A stretch of 64,000 nt of DNA, taken from assembly GCA_016794505.1 (NCBI GenBank), contig JAEUJZ010000158.1, positions 62,001 to 126,000 of the forward strand. The letters run 5' to 3'. Positions 1 to 8,873 of this stretch are shown piece after piece (positions within the stretch are counted from its first letter, which is position 1; the number at the start of each line of letters is the position of its first letter). The notes beneath the pieces are model-generated. The model was not told the origin of the DNA and searched no databases. It saw nothing but the letters and a program-made list of their open reading frames with translations. Both the position numbers and the translations under genes were made by a program. The DNA comes from Myxococcales bacterium. GTDB lineage: Bacteria > Myxococcota_A > Polyangia > Palsa-1104 > JAEUJZ01.

Positions 1-403
1 CATGGCGCGCCTCGATGGTCACCGTAAACGCCGTGCCCAGCGACGGTCCACCCGCCCGCGTCGCCTGCAGGGGAAGCTGCAAGTAATCCGCGCGCTCTTC
101 GGTCAGCGTCAAGCAGATCAGGCCACGGCCATAGCGAGCCATGAAGTTGATCGCTTCCGGCGTTACCTTTTCCGCCGCCATGCATAGGTCGCCTTCGTTT
201 TCGCGATCTTCGTCGTCGACCAGGATGACGATGCGACCTTGGCGCAGCTCTTCCAGCGCTTGCTGCACCCGACGAATGCGCGCAGTCGGTTCGGGGCTCA
301 GGTCGTTGTGAAACGCCCGCGGCAGCCCGAACGAGGCGGCTCCCGCAGACAGCGAAAGGCCTTGCGGAGCCGCCCCGGTCTCCGCCATGCGTGTGTTTGG
401 CAT
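1..403 (-). CDS. ribB: 3,4-dihydroxy-2-butanone 4-phosphate synthase domain (RibB or RibBA), C-terminus outside window
   Basis: Converts ribulose 5-phosphate to 3,4-dihydroxy-2-butanone 4-phosphate, the four-carbon precursor of riboflavin. Translating the minus strand from the ATG at 403 gives a protein starting MPNTRMAETG. It carries the family motif VDDEDRENEGDLCMAAE (acidic catalytic and metal-binding loop), followed by TPEAINFMARYGRGLICL and LPL, which are strongly conserved in this family. The gene runs off the left edge after about 134 codons, so it is not possible to see whether a GTP cyclohydrolase II domain follows (RibBA). It starts 1 base after the stop of ribE, so the two are translationally coupled in a ribD-ribE-ribB(A) operon. 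An in-frame ATG five codons later (388) is an alternative start. Confidence 0.93.
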   Translation of the reverse strand, partial: MPNTRMAETGAAPQGLSLSAGAASFGLPRAFHNDLSPEPTARIRRVQQALEELRQGRIVILVDDEDRENEGDLCMAAEKVTPEAINFMARYGRGLICLTLTEERADYLQLPLQATRAGGPSLGTAFTVTIEARH

Positions 404-404
404 C

Positions 405-1094
405 TCAGACAAAGCCGTTCTCCTTGAGCTTGTCCAGCGTCAGCATCGAGCCCGCTGCGGGCGATGCCGACGTGGAGGACGCGAGCGAGGCCACATGCGG
501 CATGAGCAAGCGCTCGACGTACTTTCCGATCAGATCCACTTCCAAGTTGACGCGCGCCCCCACCGCCTTGCGCGCCAGCGTCACGCGGCTCTGGGTATAG
601 GGCACAAGCGAGACGCTGAAGCAGCCCGCAGGCTGGTCGACGCTGTTTACCGTTAGGCTGATGCCGTCGATGGTCATGGCGCCTTTTTCGATGATGTAAC
701 GCAGCAGCGCAGGCGGTGGCTGCACCACGACATCCCAGCTATCGCCGCGGCGGTAGCTCTTTGCGATCGTTCCGACGCCGTCGACATGGCCGCTGACCAG
801 GTGCCCGCCCAGACGATCGCCCAGGCGCAGCGCCCGTTCTAGGTGCGCGGTATCGCCGGGGCCAAGCGAGCCGAGCGTTGTGCGGCCCAGGGTCTCGGGC
901 CCGATCTCGACTTCGACCTCGCCACGGCTGGCCGTCACAACGGTCAAGCAGACGCCGTCGACGGCCAGCGACGCGCCAAGCGGCATGATCTCGGTCAGCA
1001 GCGCGGCCCGGAGGCGCAGGCGCAGTCCGCTGTTCTGAGCCAAAGGCGACAGCGCGACGACGGTTCCCAGATCTTCGACCAGTCCCGTAAACAT
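405..1094 (-). CDS. ribE: riboflavin synthase alpha subunit
   Basis: Catalyses dismutation of two 6,7-dimethyl-8-ribityllumazines to riboflavin, the last step of the pathway. The 229-residue protein starts with the invariant MFTGLVEDLGTV and has the expected two tandem lumazine-binding barrels. The first barrel contains LAVDGVCLTV and ERALRLGDRLGGHLVSGHVDGVG; the second begins near residue 100 and contains EKGAMTIDGISLTVN. Length matches the family. The start lies 6 bases after the ribD stop, and the stop is followed within 1 base by the next riboflavin gene, so all three are one transcription unit read leftward. No FMN riboswitch was recognised upstream of ribD. Confidence 0.96.
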   Translation of the reverse strand: MFTGLVEDLGTVVALSPLAQNSGLRLRLRAALLTEIMPLGASLAVDGVCLTVVTASRGEVEVEIGPETLGRTTLGSLGPGDTAHLERALRLGDRLGGHLVSGHVDGVGTIAKSYRRGDSWDVVVQPPPALLRYIIEKGAMTIDGISLTVNSVDQPAGCFSVSLVPYTQSRVTLARKAVGARVNLEVDLIGKYVERLLMPHVASLASSTSASPAAGSMLTLDKLKENGFV

Positions 1095-1100
1095 CTCCGT

Positions 1101-2441
1101 CTATCCCTCCCCTTTTCGCTCGATCCTCGATGGCTGAGGTGGCGTGGTGTCCGATGGATTGGCTGACCTGGACAGACTCAACGCATCCACGATGCGTTCG
1201 GGCTCGCTAGGGCGATACGGTCCGCGTCGCAGGGTGCCGCGCAGAAAAAGATCCGGACCCAGCCGCTGCACTTCGACATCAGACAGCCACGGTGCGACGG
1301 AAAGCGTCGGAACAGAGAGCCCAGCCAAGAGCGGAACGCCGCGATCCCCAAGAAACAGCGGCGCCACAAACAGCGCCGCTTCATCGGCCAAGCCCGCCGC
1401 GACCAAGCGGCCATGCAGCGTCGCGCCGCCTTCGCACAAGACGTCCTGAATACCGCGCTGACACAGGGCAGAAAGCACGCTGCGCAGATCGAGGAAGTCT
1501 TCCTCTCCCGTCGCTGTATCGACGCCGATCACCTCGCAGCCGTGGCGGCGCAGGCTCTCGACGCGCTCGGGCTTGGCAGCAAGTGCCGAGCTGCCGGCAA
1601 CGATCAGTGTGCCGGGCCCGACCAGCTTGGCAGAGTGCGGAGTGCGCAGGTGGCTGTCGAGGACGACGCGCAGCGGCCGGCTCGCAAGTGCCGCAGAATC
1701 GCTCGCCGGAAGCCGCACAGTCAGCTGCGGATCGTCGGCGAGCACCGTGCCGACACCGACCAGGATGGCGTCGCTGCTGGCTCGCAGACGATGCGCCATG
1801 ACACGCGCTGCGGCGCTGCTCAGCCAGATCGGTGCGGCTTCGGCGAGTGGACGCTCGGCACGAAGCGGCGCGATCCGCCCATCCAGCGACAGCGCAGCTT
1901 TCAACAGGATCTGCGGTCGCCCTTCCGTCATGGCGCGGACGAAGCCGCGGTTCTGCGCTTGGCAGGCTGCTTCTTGCACACCGACCACGACCGCGATACC
2001 AGCGGCCCGCAGACGGGCGATGCCTCCCCCTTGCACGTGTGGGTTGGGATCGCGCATGCCGCAGACCACGCGCGTGATGCCAGCGGCCAAGATGGCGTCG
2101 GTGCAGCGGCCGGTGCGACCGACGTGATTGCACGGCTCTAGCGTCACGTACAGGGTCTTTCCCGGCGCCCGTCCCCCCAGCGGGCGCAGCGCTGCTACCT
2201 CGGCGTGATCGCGCTCGGCCAAGATGTGATGGCCGCGGCTGAGCACGCGCGGCACGCCGTCTTCCTCGCACGCGTCCTCATCGACGATCAGCGCGCCGAC
2301 CACTGGGTTGGGGCTGGTGCGCCCACGCCCGCGCTCGGCTTCGCGGCGCGCCTCGGCCATGAAGCGCTCGTCGTGCGCGCGAACGACTCCCTCGGGCGTC
2401 ACACGGGACGATGGATCCGATGAAAAAACGGCGCTGGCCAT
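1101..2441 (-). CDS. ribD: bifunctional riboflavin deaminase/reductase RibD
   Basis: Two consecutive riboflavin steps: deamination of the pyrimidine and NADPH-dependent reduction of the ribosyl side chain. The N-terminal cytidine-deaminase-like domain (about residues 25-170) has the zinc site HAE and PCNHVGRTGRC together with SPNPVVGALIV. The C-terminal reductase domain (about 175-400) has LKAALSLDGRIA and the later LCEGGATLHG. At 446 residues it is longer than most RibD (about 360-380). The extra length is an N-terminal leader of about 20 residues and a C-terminal tail of about 30-40 residues after the reductase domain, which is Arg/Pro/Ser-rich and probably disordered. First gene of the rib operon; 217 bases separate it from the divergent TrkA-like gene, so that gap must hold both promoters. 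Confidence 0.94.
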   Translation of the reverse strand: MASAVFSSDPSSRVTPEGVVRAHDERFMAEARREAERGRGRTSPNPVVGALIVDEDACEEDGVPRVLSRGHHILAERDHAEVAALRPLGGRAPGKTLYVTLEPCNHVGRTGRCTDAILAAGITRVVCGMRDPNPHVQGGGIARLRAAGIAVVVGVQEAACQAQNRGFVRAMTEGRPQILLKAALSLDGRIAPLRAERPLAEAAPIWLSSAAARVMAHRLRASSDAILVGVGTVLADDPQLTVRLPASDSAALASRPLRVVLDSHLRTPHSAKLVGPGTLIVAGSSALAAKPERVESLRRHGCEVIGVDTATGEEDFLDLRSVLSALCQRGIQDVLCEGGATLHGRLVAAGLADEAALFVAPLFLGDRGVPLLAGLSVPTLSVAPWLSDVEVQRLGPDLFLRGTLRRGPYRPSEPERIVDALSLSRSANPSDTTPPQPSRIERKGEG

Positions 2442-2658
2442 GAGTTGCCCTGCGGCTTCGATGGCCAGAACAGGCTCCAGCCTCGTCGCTGATCACGCAG
2501 TGGGCTGCCGTGTACCCCAAAGCCGCCCCCGCTGGCAAGTGCGGACCTTCGCCTCGGCTCTAGCACGTCTTTTTCTGCCCGCTTGCAGCCCAGCCCGATA
2601 CGATGCGCGCGTCGTGATCGGGCCCTCTACACTTCGTGCGCAGACGCAGGAATCGTCG

Positions 2659-3738
2659 ATGCCGTCCGCGGGACGTTTGGCTGCGGACCGCGGACGCAAG
2701 CTGCGTCGCTGGGCCCGAGCCATGGCGCGATATCTGCGCATCATCGTCCGTAAGTTCTGGCTGCAGTCGACGCTGATCGTGGTGTCGTTGCTGGCGGGCG
2801 CCCTCTTGTTTCATCGCACGCCGATCGAGTCGCTAGGTCGCTGTCCCGACTGGTCCGAGTCGGTGTTTGCCACCTATAGCCTGTTTGCAATGCAGCCGGC
2901 GTATCCGCTGCCGGCAAGCTGGGCGCTGCGCTTTGTGTACTTTCTGTATCCGCTGCTCGGCCTGCTGGTGGTTGCCGACACTGTGGTGCGGGTGGCGCTG
3001 CTCTTGTTCTCGCGCCAGGAAAACCAGAAGGAGTGGACCAAGGTGCTGGCCTCGACCTATCGCGATCACATCATCCTGTGCGGCCTGGGCCGCGTCGGCT
3101 ATCGCATCCTCGAACGCTTGCTGGGCTGGCACCTCGATGTCGTGGTGATCGAAAAGAACAGCGACTCGCCGTTTGTCCAGCGCGTGCAGCAGCTCAAGGT
3201 TCCGCTGCTGCTTCTTGACGCGCGACAGGAAGAATCGCTGCTCACCGCCGGCATTGCTCACGCGCACACGCTGATCATCGCCACCAACGACGATCTGGGA
3301 AATGTCGAGATCGCGCTGGATGGTCGGCGCCTGAATCCCAAGGTGCGCGTCGTTCTGCGCATGTTCGATGACACCATCGCGGGCAAGCTGGCCGATGCCT
3401 TTCACTTGGACGTCGCGTTTTCATCGGCCGCTGTGGCGGCACCCATCGTCGCGGCTTCCGTGCTCGATCTTGAGATCGTCGGCAGCTTCGCGCTGGAAGG
3501 TCGCGAGCTCTTCACCGCCAAGCTGCACGTCCCATCGGCCAGCCCTCTGGTTGGGCGGACGCTGGGCCAAGTCGCCACCGAACAGCGCGTGATGATCCTT
3601 TCGCGCAAGCCGCAAGACCAACCCATGATGTTCAGTCCCGCCGCCAACGACCCCATCTGCGCCGGAGACTGCGTCGTTGTTCACGGCGAGCTCGCCGATC
3701 TGCGCGCCTTTACCAAGCTGGTCAAGCACCCGCGCTAA
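2659..3738 (+). CDS. TrkA-N/TrkA-C (RCK) domain membrane protein, ion-channel-like but without a recognisable K+ selectivity filter
   Basis: The 359-residue protein has two hydrophobic segments near the N-terminus (about residues 29-50 and 95-120). A cytoplasmic RCK domain follows: a Rossmann dinucleotide motif HIILCGLGRVGYRILERLL, then VVVIEKN and IIATNDDLGN, and a C-terminal TrkA_C-like segment (about 260-355). This is the plan of a ligand-gated two-TM potassium channel such as MthK. Odd: where the pore loop TxTTVGYGD should be, the sequence reads ATYSLFAMQPAYPLP, so the signature filter is absent. It may be a non-selective or regulatory relative rather than a true K+ channel. Start chosen at ATG 2659; the open frame extends upstream through ribD-antisense sequence without function. 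ATG 2722 is an alternative. Confidence 0.8.
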   Translation: MPSAGRLAADRGRKLRRWARAMARYLRIIVRKFWLQSTLIVVSLLAGALLFHRTPIESLGRCPDWSESVFATYSLFAMQPAYPLPASWALRFVYFLYPLLGLLVVADTVVRVALLLFSRQENQKEWTKVLASTYRDHIILCGLGRVGYRILERLLGWHLDVVVIEKNSDSPFVQRVQQLKVPLLLLDARQEESLLTAGIAHAHTLIIATNDDLGNVEIALDGRRLNPKVRVVLRMFDDTIAGKLADAFHLDVAFSSAAVAAPIVAASVLDLEIVGSFALEGRELFTAKLHVPSASPLVGRTLGQVATEQRVMILSRKPQDQPMMFSPAANDPICAGDCVVVHGELADLRAFTKLVKHPR

Positions 3739-3822
3739 GTCAGCTGCCCGCGAAAGCTCGGCAGCGACGCAGCCCGCGAAGTCCAGTGCTTGCGGCATGC
3801 TGCGGCGTACCATGGCCCTACG

Positions 3823-4305
3823 ATGACGGCACTTGCGGGGGACTCTGTGGCCGAGTCGGCACGCCCGGCTCGAATGGGTGAATACGTCGGCATGGGCTCG
3901 GCCTGGCTCATGGGCGCGCTGCTCGCGGTGGCTGCGCGCGGCAATACCGCGCTTTTGCTCTGCGTGCTCATGACGACGTTCCTGGTCGCGCAAGGAGCCC
4001 GTCGAGTCGGGCGCAGCGCAGGCCCGCACATCGCGCGGCGCTCGCTGTTGCCGGCGCTCGGCATCGGCGCGCTGTCTGGGCTGATCTGTCTTAGCTATGC
4101 GGCAGTCTGTGCCGGCGTGCTGGGACTGATCTGGGCTGGCTATGACGGATTTTCCGACCCGCACCTCTTGTACAACTATCTGCGTAAGCCGGTGCTTGCG
4201 GTACTGGCCTATGGCTTCATGCCGGCACTGCTGCTGGGATTCGTCGCTGGATCGCTGCTCTTTGTCCTGACACGTCCGCGCAAGAAGCCCACCGAGCCTG
4301 AATAA
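3823..4305 (+). CDS. small integral membrane protein of unknown function
   Basis: A 160-residue protein with four hydrophobic stretches (roughly GSAWLMGALLAVAARG, ALLLCVLMTTFLVAQ, ALSGLICLSYAAVCAGVL, and LAYGFMPALLLGFVAGSLL), ending in a basic RPRKKPTEPE tail that would face the cytoplasm. I do not recognise the family. It starts 84 bases after the TrkA-like gene on the same strand and may be cotranscribed with it. ATG 3823 is preferred because the ATG at 3790 would add an unremarkable leader. It ends just before an AT-rich island with a perfect hairpin, facing the end of the convergent GMC oxidoreductase gene. Confidence 0.6.
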   Translation: MTALAGDSVAESARPARMGEYVGMGSAWLMGALLAVAARGNTALLLCVLMTTFLVAQGARRVGRSAGPHIARRSLLPALGIGALSGLICLSYAAVCAGVLGLIWAGYDGFSDPHLLYNYLRKPVLAVLAYGFMPALLLGFVAGSLLFVLTRPRKKPTEPE

Positions 4306-4366
4306 GTCTTCAATGACACTGTCCTTATCTTCAAATACATAATAAACTAAAAACATTAATAGTCAC

Positions 4367-4394
4367 TAATTTCCAGATAATTAGCTGGAAATTA
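4367..4394. terminator. perfect 10-bp AT-rich inverted repeat between convergent genes, probable bidirectional terminator
   Basis: TAATTTCCAG (4367-4376) and CTGGAAATTA (4385-4394) are exact reverse complements separated by 8 bases. The hairpin sits in a strikingly AT-rich stretch (about 4320-4430) in an otherwise GC-rich window, between the 3' ends of a plus-strand and a minus-strand gene. There is no uninterrupted T tract, but both flanks are A/T-rich. Position and symmetry suggest transcription termination for both sides; a protein-binding operator is the alternative. Confidence 0.5.
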
Positions 4395-4448
4395 ATGATC
4401 CAAATTATTTATACCAATTGTTGCTTGATTCGCGGCGGTCCGTGCTCG

Positions 4449-6380
4449 CTAACCGAGCAGGTCGGCGATGCGCTCGGCGGCGCGCGTGGCCAGCGCCATG
4501 ATCGTGAGCTGCGGGTTCACGCCCAGCGGCCCCTGCACCGTGCTGCCATCAACGATGAACAGCCGCTTCACATCGTGGGTCTGCTGATCGAGATCGACGA
4601 CCGAGGTCTTGCGGTCGCGGCCCATGCGGCAGGTGCCCAGCGGGTGATAGCTGATCAAGGCCAGATCGCCAGCATGGATCTTGGCCTTGGCAAAGCGGTG
4701 CAGATCGTTCGGCGACAGGCTCGGCATCGACGTCACGCCTGGGTACAGGTGCTTGGCCCCGGCCGCCAAGAGCAGCTCGGCGCTGCGCACCATGCCGACA
4801 TGCAGGCGGCGCACGTCCTGCGCGGTCAGGTTGCTTTGAATCAGGTACTGGCCATGCGCTTGCAAGCGCACGACTCCCTTGGGATCGTCGGCGATCAGCG
4901 GACCGATGGTGGCGATGTGCTCGTGCTGATCCATGGCATCCATCAGCGGCCGCCCCGAAAGCGCCAGCGCCATCGGCGAGGTGTTGGGCGGCGACAGCGC
5001 GCTGATGATCAAGATGCCGTCGCGCAGGAACTCTTCGACGAAATACCCCTGGGGCACGGACTCGCCCGGCTTGATGTCTTCGTCGAACAGGCCCGACATG
5101 CCGGCGCTGGGGTGCAGGCTCAGGTTGCGGCCGACTTGACCGCTTGCGGTCGCGATGCCTTGGCGCTGCAGGAACAGCGGCGTCGGCAGCGCACCGCCAG
5201 CCAGAATCACGGCGCGGGCATTGAAGCGAATGCTCTCGCCCGTGCGAGTCACAGCGCTTAGGCCAGTGGCGCGGCCGTTTTCGATGCGGACGTGCTCGGC
5301 GCGCAGACGCGTAAACAGCATCGCCGAGCGCGACAGCGCCGCCGGGATGTACGACACATTGGTGCTGCGGCGCGCGTCGGTGCGGCAGCCATAGTCGCAG
5401 AAGCCAGATGCCTGACAGCCCGGCGTGTTGCGACGGATGCGCGAATAGCGCCAGCCGAGCTTGCCGCAGCCTCGCGCGAACACGCCGCTGATCGGTCCCA
5501 GATAGCGCTCTTCGGTGGGCGCGATCTCTAAGAACTCTTCGACGTGCTCGAAGTAACGGTTCATCGCGGCGGGCGTGAAGTCATCGGTGCGCATCGTTTC
5601 GCACCAGCGATCGAGCACCCAGGACGGCGTGCGAAAGCAGGTGCCGCCGTTTACCGCCGTCGAGCCGCCCACCAAGCGACCCATGAACACCGGAATCGGT
5701 GCGTTGCCGAGCACGATGCCAGCGCGATAAAAGCGACGATAGGCATCGATGGCCCGCCCATCGAACGCATCGCGACGGTACAGATCGCCTTCTTCGACAA
5801 ACGCGACGGCATAGCCGCGCTCGGCAAGCTCTCGACCGACGACCGCGCCGCCGGCTCCGGTGCCGACCACGACGACGTCGCAGTCGATCACTTCGTCGGG
5901 GTTTAGGTCTTCGCCACGCCGCACCTGCGACAACCAGCGCGGCTGCTCGATGTCGCGCACGACGTCAAAGCGAGCCCCCAAGCGATCGTTTACGTTCTGC
6001 CGATCGAAGTGAACCATCTTGTACGCCAGCAAGAGCAGCGAATACGGCCCGCGCAAGACCGGGTGCTTGGCCCAGCGCGACAACAGATCTTGCTGCGTGC
6101 GCGCATCCAGCGCGTAAAACGGCCGCCCGGTGCTGGCGATGGCTGCCGTCGACAAAGCGCGCTGCGCCGACCGCCAGATCGGCAGCAGGCTGGGCGAGAT
6201 CTCGCGGACCAGATCTTCGGTGCGGGACAGCGTTGTCTCATCGCCGGGCGGGACGCGTTTTCCACCAGGGATCATCGCTTCCAGCAGCGCAAGCGCCGCG
6301 CGTTGTTCGGCAAAGCTAGGGGGCTCCGTACTCGGAGCAACGGAGGTCAAGGCTTCAAGCATGGTCAGTCTGCGCGACAA
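4449..6380 (-). CDS. GMC-family FAD-dependent oxidoreductase (long-chain alcohol oxidase-like)
   Basis: Predicted flavoprotein oxidising an alcohol to an aldehyde or ketone. After an N-terminal helical extension (about 1-165) comes the FAD motif VVVGTGAGGAVVGRELAERG, then the GMC signature GRLVGGSTAVNGG. A Cys-rich insertion follows (GCQASGFCDYGC, near 310-330), then the C-terminal active-site region SYHPLGTCRMG (catalytic His) and VDGSTVQGPLGVNPQ. The extension and Cys insertion resemble long-chain fatty alcohol oxidases more than choline or glucose oxidases; the true substrate is not readable. Last gene of the inositol/GH3 operon, 18 bases after the RND exporter. ATG 6362 is an alternative start. 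In context it could supply an oxidised lipid chain or an oxidised cyclitol. Confidence 0.85.
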   Translation of the reverse strand: MSRRLTMLEALTSVAPSTEPPSFAEQRAALALLEAMIPGGKRVPPGDETTLSRTEDLVREISPSLLPIWRSAQRALSTAAIASTGRPFYALDARTQQDLLSRWAKHPVLRGPYSLLLLAYKMVHFDRQNVNDRLGARFDVVRDIEQPRWLSQVRRGEDLNPDEVIDCDVVVVGTGAGGAVVGRELAERGYAVAFVEEGDLYRRDAFDGRAIDAYRRFYRAGIVLGNAPIPVFMGRLVGGSTAVNGGTCFRTPSWVLDRWCETMRTDDFTPAAMNRYFEHVEEFLEIAPTEERYLGPISGVFARGCGKLGWRYSRIRRNTPGCQASGFCDYGCRTDARRSTNVSYIPAALSRSAMLFTRLRAEHVRIENGRATGLSAVTRTGESIRFNARAVILAGGALPTPLFLQRQGIATASGQVGRNLSLHPSAGMSGLFDEDIKPGESVPQGYFVEEFLRDGILIISALSPPNTSPMALALSGRPLMDAMDQHEHIATIGPLIADDPKGVVRLQAHGQYLIQSNLTAQDVRRLHVGMVRSAELLLAAGAKHLYPGVTSMPSLSPNDLHRFAKAKIHAGDLALISYHPLGTCRMGRDRKTSVVDLDQQTHDVKRLFIVDGSTVQGPLGVNPQLTIMALATRAAERIADLLG

Positions 6381-6398
6381 GGAAGAGTGAACGAAGGG

Positions 6399-8852
6399 CT
6401 AGGTGCGTCGTTGAGCGAACGCGGGATAGACACAGAGCACGATGCTGACTGCGGTGATCTCGCCTAGCACCGCCGCCTGGCCAAAGCTGCGCAGCGCACC
6501 CGAGCTAGCGAGAAGCAGCGTGATGTACCCAAACACAGTAGTCAGCGAGCACAGCAGCACGGCGCCCCCCATGCGCGCCGTCGCTTCGCGGGCATCGACC
6601 TTCAGCGAGTCCATGGCCCCCAGCACGTTGACGATGTAGTCGGCACCTACACCGATGGTGATCGGCAAGGCTGCGAAGTTGAGCATGTTCAGGCGCACGC
6701 CAAAGGCCATCATCATCAACTGAGATGCCACCGCAACGCCGGTCACCGTCAGCACCACCACCGGAATGCGCAGCGCCCGTCTGAAAAAGATCGGCACCAG
6801 CGCCGCCCCGACGAGCATGCACACCATGCCGATCAAGCGCAGCGCGTCTTGCTGAAGCACGCGCATGATCTCGGCCAAAACCAAGAAGGCGCCACCGACC
6901 ACCGAGCCTTCGGGCAGCGGCGTCGAATAGACGCGACCGGCAAAGGCGACGATGTTGCGCGCATCATCAAAATCGATGGCCAGCGACGGGAAGACCAGCG
7001 TCGTGTGGTCCGTCTGACCGCTGCGCTCTTGGAAGTTGCCGCGCAGCGCTTGCGGCACGGACTCGACGGTGATCGGTGCCATGCCCTGTGCCGGCACCCA
7101 CTCATCCAAGAAGCGGTGCGCATCGTCAGGAATCTTTTCACTGGGCAGCGCATCGACGCGGGTGCGCAGCGCTTTGAGCTTCGCGATGCGCTCTTGCTGA
7201 TCGGCGAGCGGCGGCACATAGCGAGTGATGGTCTCGATGCGCTCGGCCATCTTTGGCTGACCTGCGGTCGAGGGCTGCGACAGCGCCTGCGACAGCGCCT
7301 GCGCCGTGTGATCGCGATCTTCCGGTGTGCGCGACAAGGCCACGACCGGCGTGATCCACGTGCCAAAGATCGACGACACCGTGCGATCCCAGGAAGCCGA
7401 TCCATGCCGGACCGATTCGGTGTTGCGAATGTTGCGCAGGTCGGTGTCCCAGTACCCTTCGCGCAGCCCGCGCCGCAAGCCCAGCGAGCCGATGGCGACA
7501 AACACAATAAGCAGGGCCACGGCAAAGACGCGAGCCCGGCCGACCCGCGAAAACCACGAGCGCACCGCTGACTGAATCACCGTGCTGTCGACTTCGCGCC
7601 GCGGCGGATCGAACAGCGCGATGGAAAGCGGCGTGGTCAGATAGCTCATGGCGGCGATGACCAGCATGGCGAAGCCGCCCGTCGAGCCAAACTGCGAGAA
7701 GCCCTTGAACGACGTAAAGGTCAAGCCCAGATAGGCGGCGGCAGCGGTCGCTGAGGCACCGCTGATGCCGGGCAAGCTCTCGCGCGCGGCAGCGAGCAGC
7801 GCTTGGGCACGCGGCAGGCTCGGCGACTGCGAGCGGTAATACGCCATCAGCACCAGTGGATAGTTGATGCCATTTCCGACGATGATCGAGCCCAAGAAGG
7901 CCGAGTTCGAGTTAAGTGAGCTGCCGATCAAGCGCGCGATGGCAAACGTGACGATGACGCCCGGCCCCAGCGCAAAGAGGATGGCAAGCACGGCCCGCGC
8001 CGAGCGGTAATAAAACGCGATCAGCAAGCCGCACAGCACGCTGACCAGCACCGATGACATCGACACGTCTGCCAAGATCGCGGCATGTTCTTCGAGGAGG
8101 TTGGCGACCTCGCCGTTGTAATGCACCGCAAGTTGCGGCGGGAACTGCGGCTTGAGCTTCTGCACTTCTTCCTGCACCGCGGCCATAAGCTGCTTGGCGG
8201 GATCGACTTCGGTATCGGCCGCGAGCAGCACAACCCGCAGAAGAATCGTCGTGCCGTCTTTGCTGGCTAAAAACCCCTCGGGGAAGCGGTCGAGTGTCTG
8301 CCCTTCCCGCTCGGCCTCGTCGCGCAGGCGGCGCAGGCGAGCCTCGGCGGTGTCTTCGTCATCGAGCGTCACCAGCATGGGGTTGGCTTCGCTCTTGGCT
8401 TGATCGATGGCCTCGTTGGCTTCGCGAATCACGCGATCAAAGCGCGAGCGCTCGACCAGAAGCGGCGCGTTCTTGCGCGCCCAGGCACGCTCGGTTTCGA
8501 CGCTGTCGGTGACCGAGCGGACATAGGACAGCTTGCGATCGCGGATCGCCTGGGCCAGCGTGCGCACAAAGCGCTGATTGTCAGCCTTGTTCGGCGAGCG
8601 CACCAAGATGATCAAGCCGGCGTTGCCCCCACCAAAGCGAGTCTGAAGCTCTTTGACCGCGCGCACAGGCGGCGAGTCGTCGGGCAGAAGATCTTGCATG
8701 CCGGCGCGCACGTTCAGGAAGTACAGCGCGCAGAAATACAGCGCCGGCAGAAGCGCAAGCGTTAGCAGAAAAAAAGCCCGCCGCGGAGCGCGCTCAATGG
8801 CCTCGATCAGCGCGGTATAGCGACGGATGAACTGAGAAATCACAGCACTCAC
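6399..8852 (-). CDS. RND-superfamily (MMPL/HAE3, HpnN-like) lipid exporter
   Basis: An 817-residue inner-membrane protein with the duplicated RND plan: one N-terminal TM helix (FFLLTLALLPALYFCALYF), a large periplasmic loop (about 55-250), five or six TM helices (about 255-420), TM7 (VFAVALLIVFVAIGSLGL), a second periplasmic loop (about 470-650) and a final TM bundle. Conserved features include LPDDSP after TM1, GIKNYP-like GNGINYPLVLMAY, and PITIGVGADYIVN in the second half. The HAE3/HpnN group, known from hopanoid export, moves hydrophobic lipids from inner to outer membrane. Flanked within 21 and 18 bases by the monophosphatase and GMC genes, so it probably exports the lipid made by this operon. 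Confidence 0.85.
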   Translation of the reverse strand: MSAVISQFIRRYTALIEAIERAPRRAFFLLTLALLPALYFCALYFLNVRAGMQDLLPDDSPPVRAVKELQTRFGGGNAGLIILVRSPNKADNQRFVRTLAQAIRDRKLSYVRSVTDSVETERAWARKNAPLLVERSRFDRVIREANEAIDQAKSEANPMLVTLDDEDTAEARLRRLRDEAEREGQTLDRFPEGFLASKDGTTILLRVVLLAADTEVDPAKQLMAAVQEEVQKLKPQFPPQLAVHYNGEVANLLEEHAAILADVSMSSVLVSVLCGLLIAFYYRSARAVLAILFALGPGVIVTFAIARLIGSSLNSNSAFLGSIIVGNGINYPLVLMAYYRSQSPSLPRAQALLAAARESLPGISGASATAAAAYLGLTFTSFKGFSQFGSTGGFAMLVIAAMSYLTTPLSIALFDPPRREVDSTVIQSAVRSWFSRVGRARVFAVALLIVFVAIGSLGLRRGLREGYWDTDLRNIRNTESVRHGSASWDRTVSSIFGTWITPVVALSRTPEDRDHTAQALSQALSQPSTAGQPKMAERIETITRYVPPLADQQERIAKLKALRTRVDALPSEKIPDDAHRFLDEWVPAQGMAPITVESVPQALRGNFQERSGQTDHTTLVFPSLAIDFDDARNIVAFAGRVYSTPLPEGSVVGGAFLVLAEIMRVLQQDALRLIGMVCMLVGAALVPIFFRRALRIPVVVLTVTGVAVASQLMMMAFGVRLNMLNFAALPITIGVGADYIVNVLGAMDSLKVDAREATARMGGAVLLCSLTTVFGYITLLLASSGALRSFGQAAVLGEITAVSIVLCVYPAFAQRRT

Positions 8853-8873
8853 CGGATTACCTCTCTTCCAAGG

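Noticed and set aside
2442..2658. FMN riboswitch upstream of ribD
   Set aside because: The conserved RFN-element segments were not found in this interval on the minus strand.
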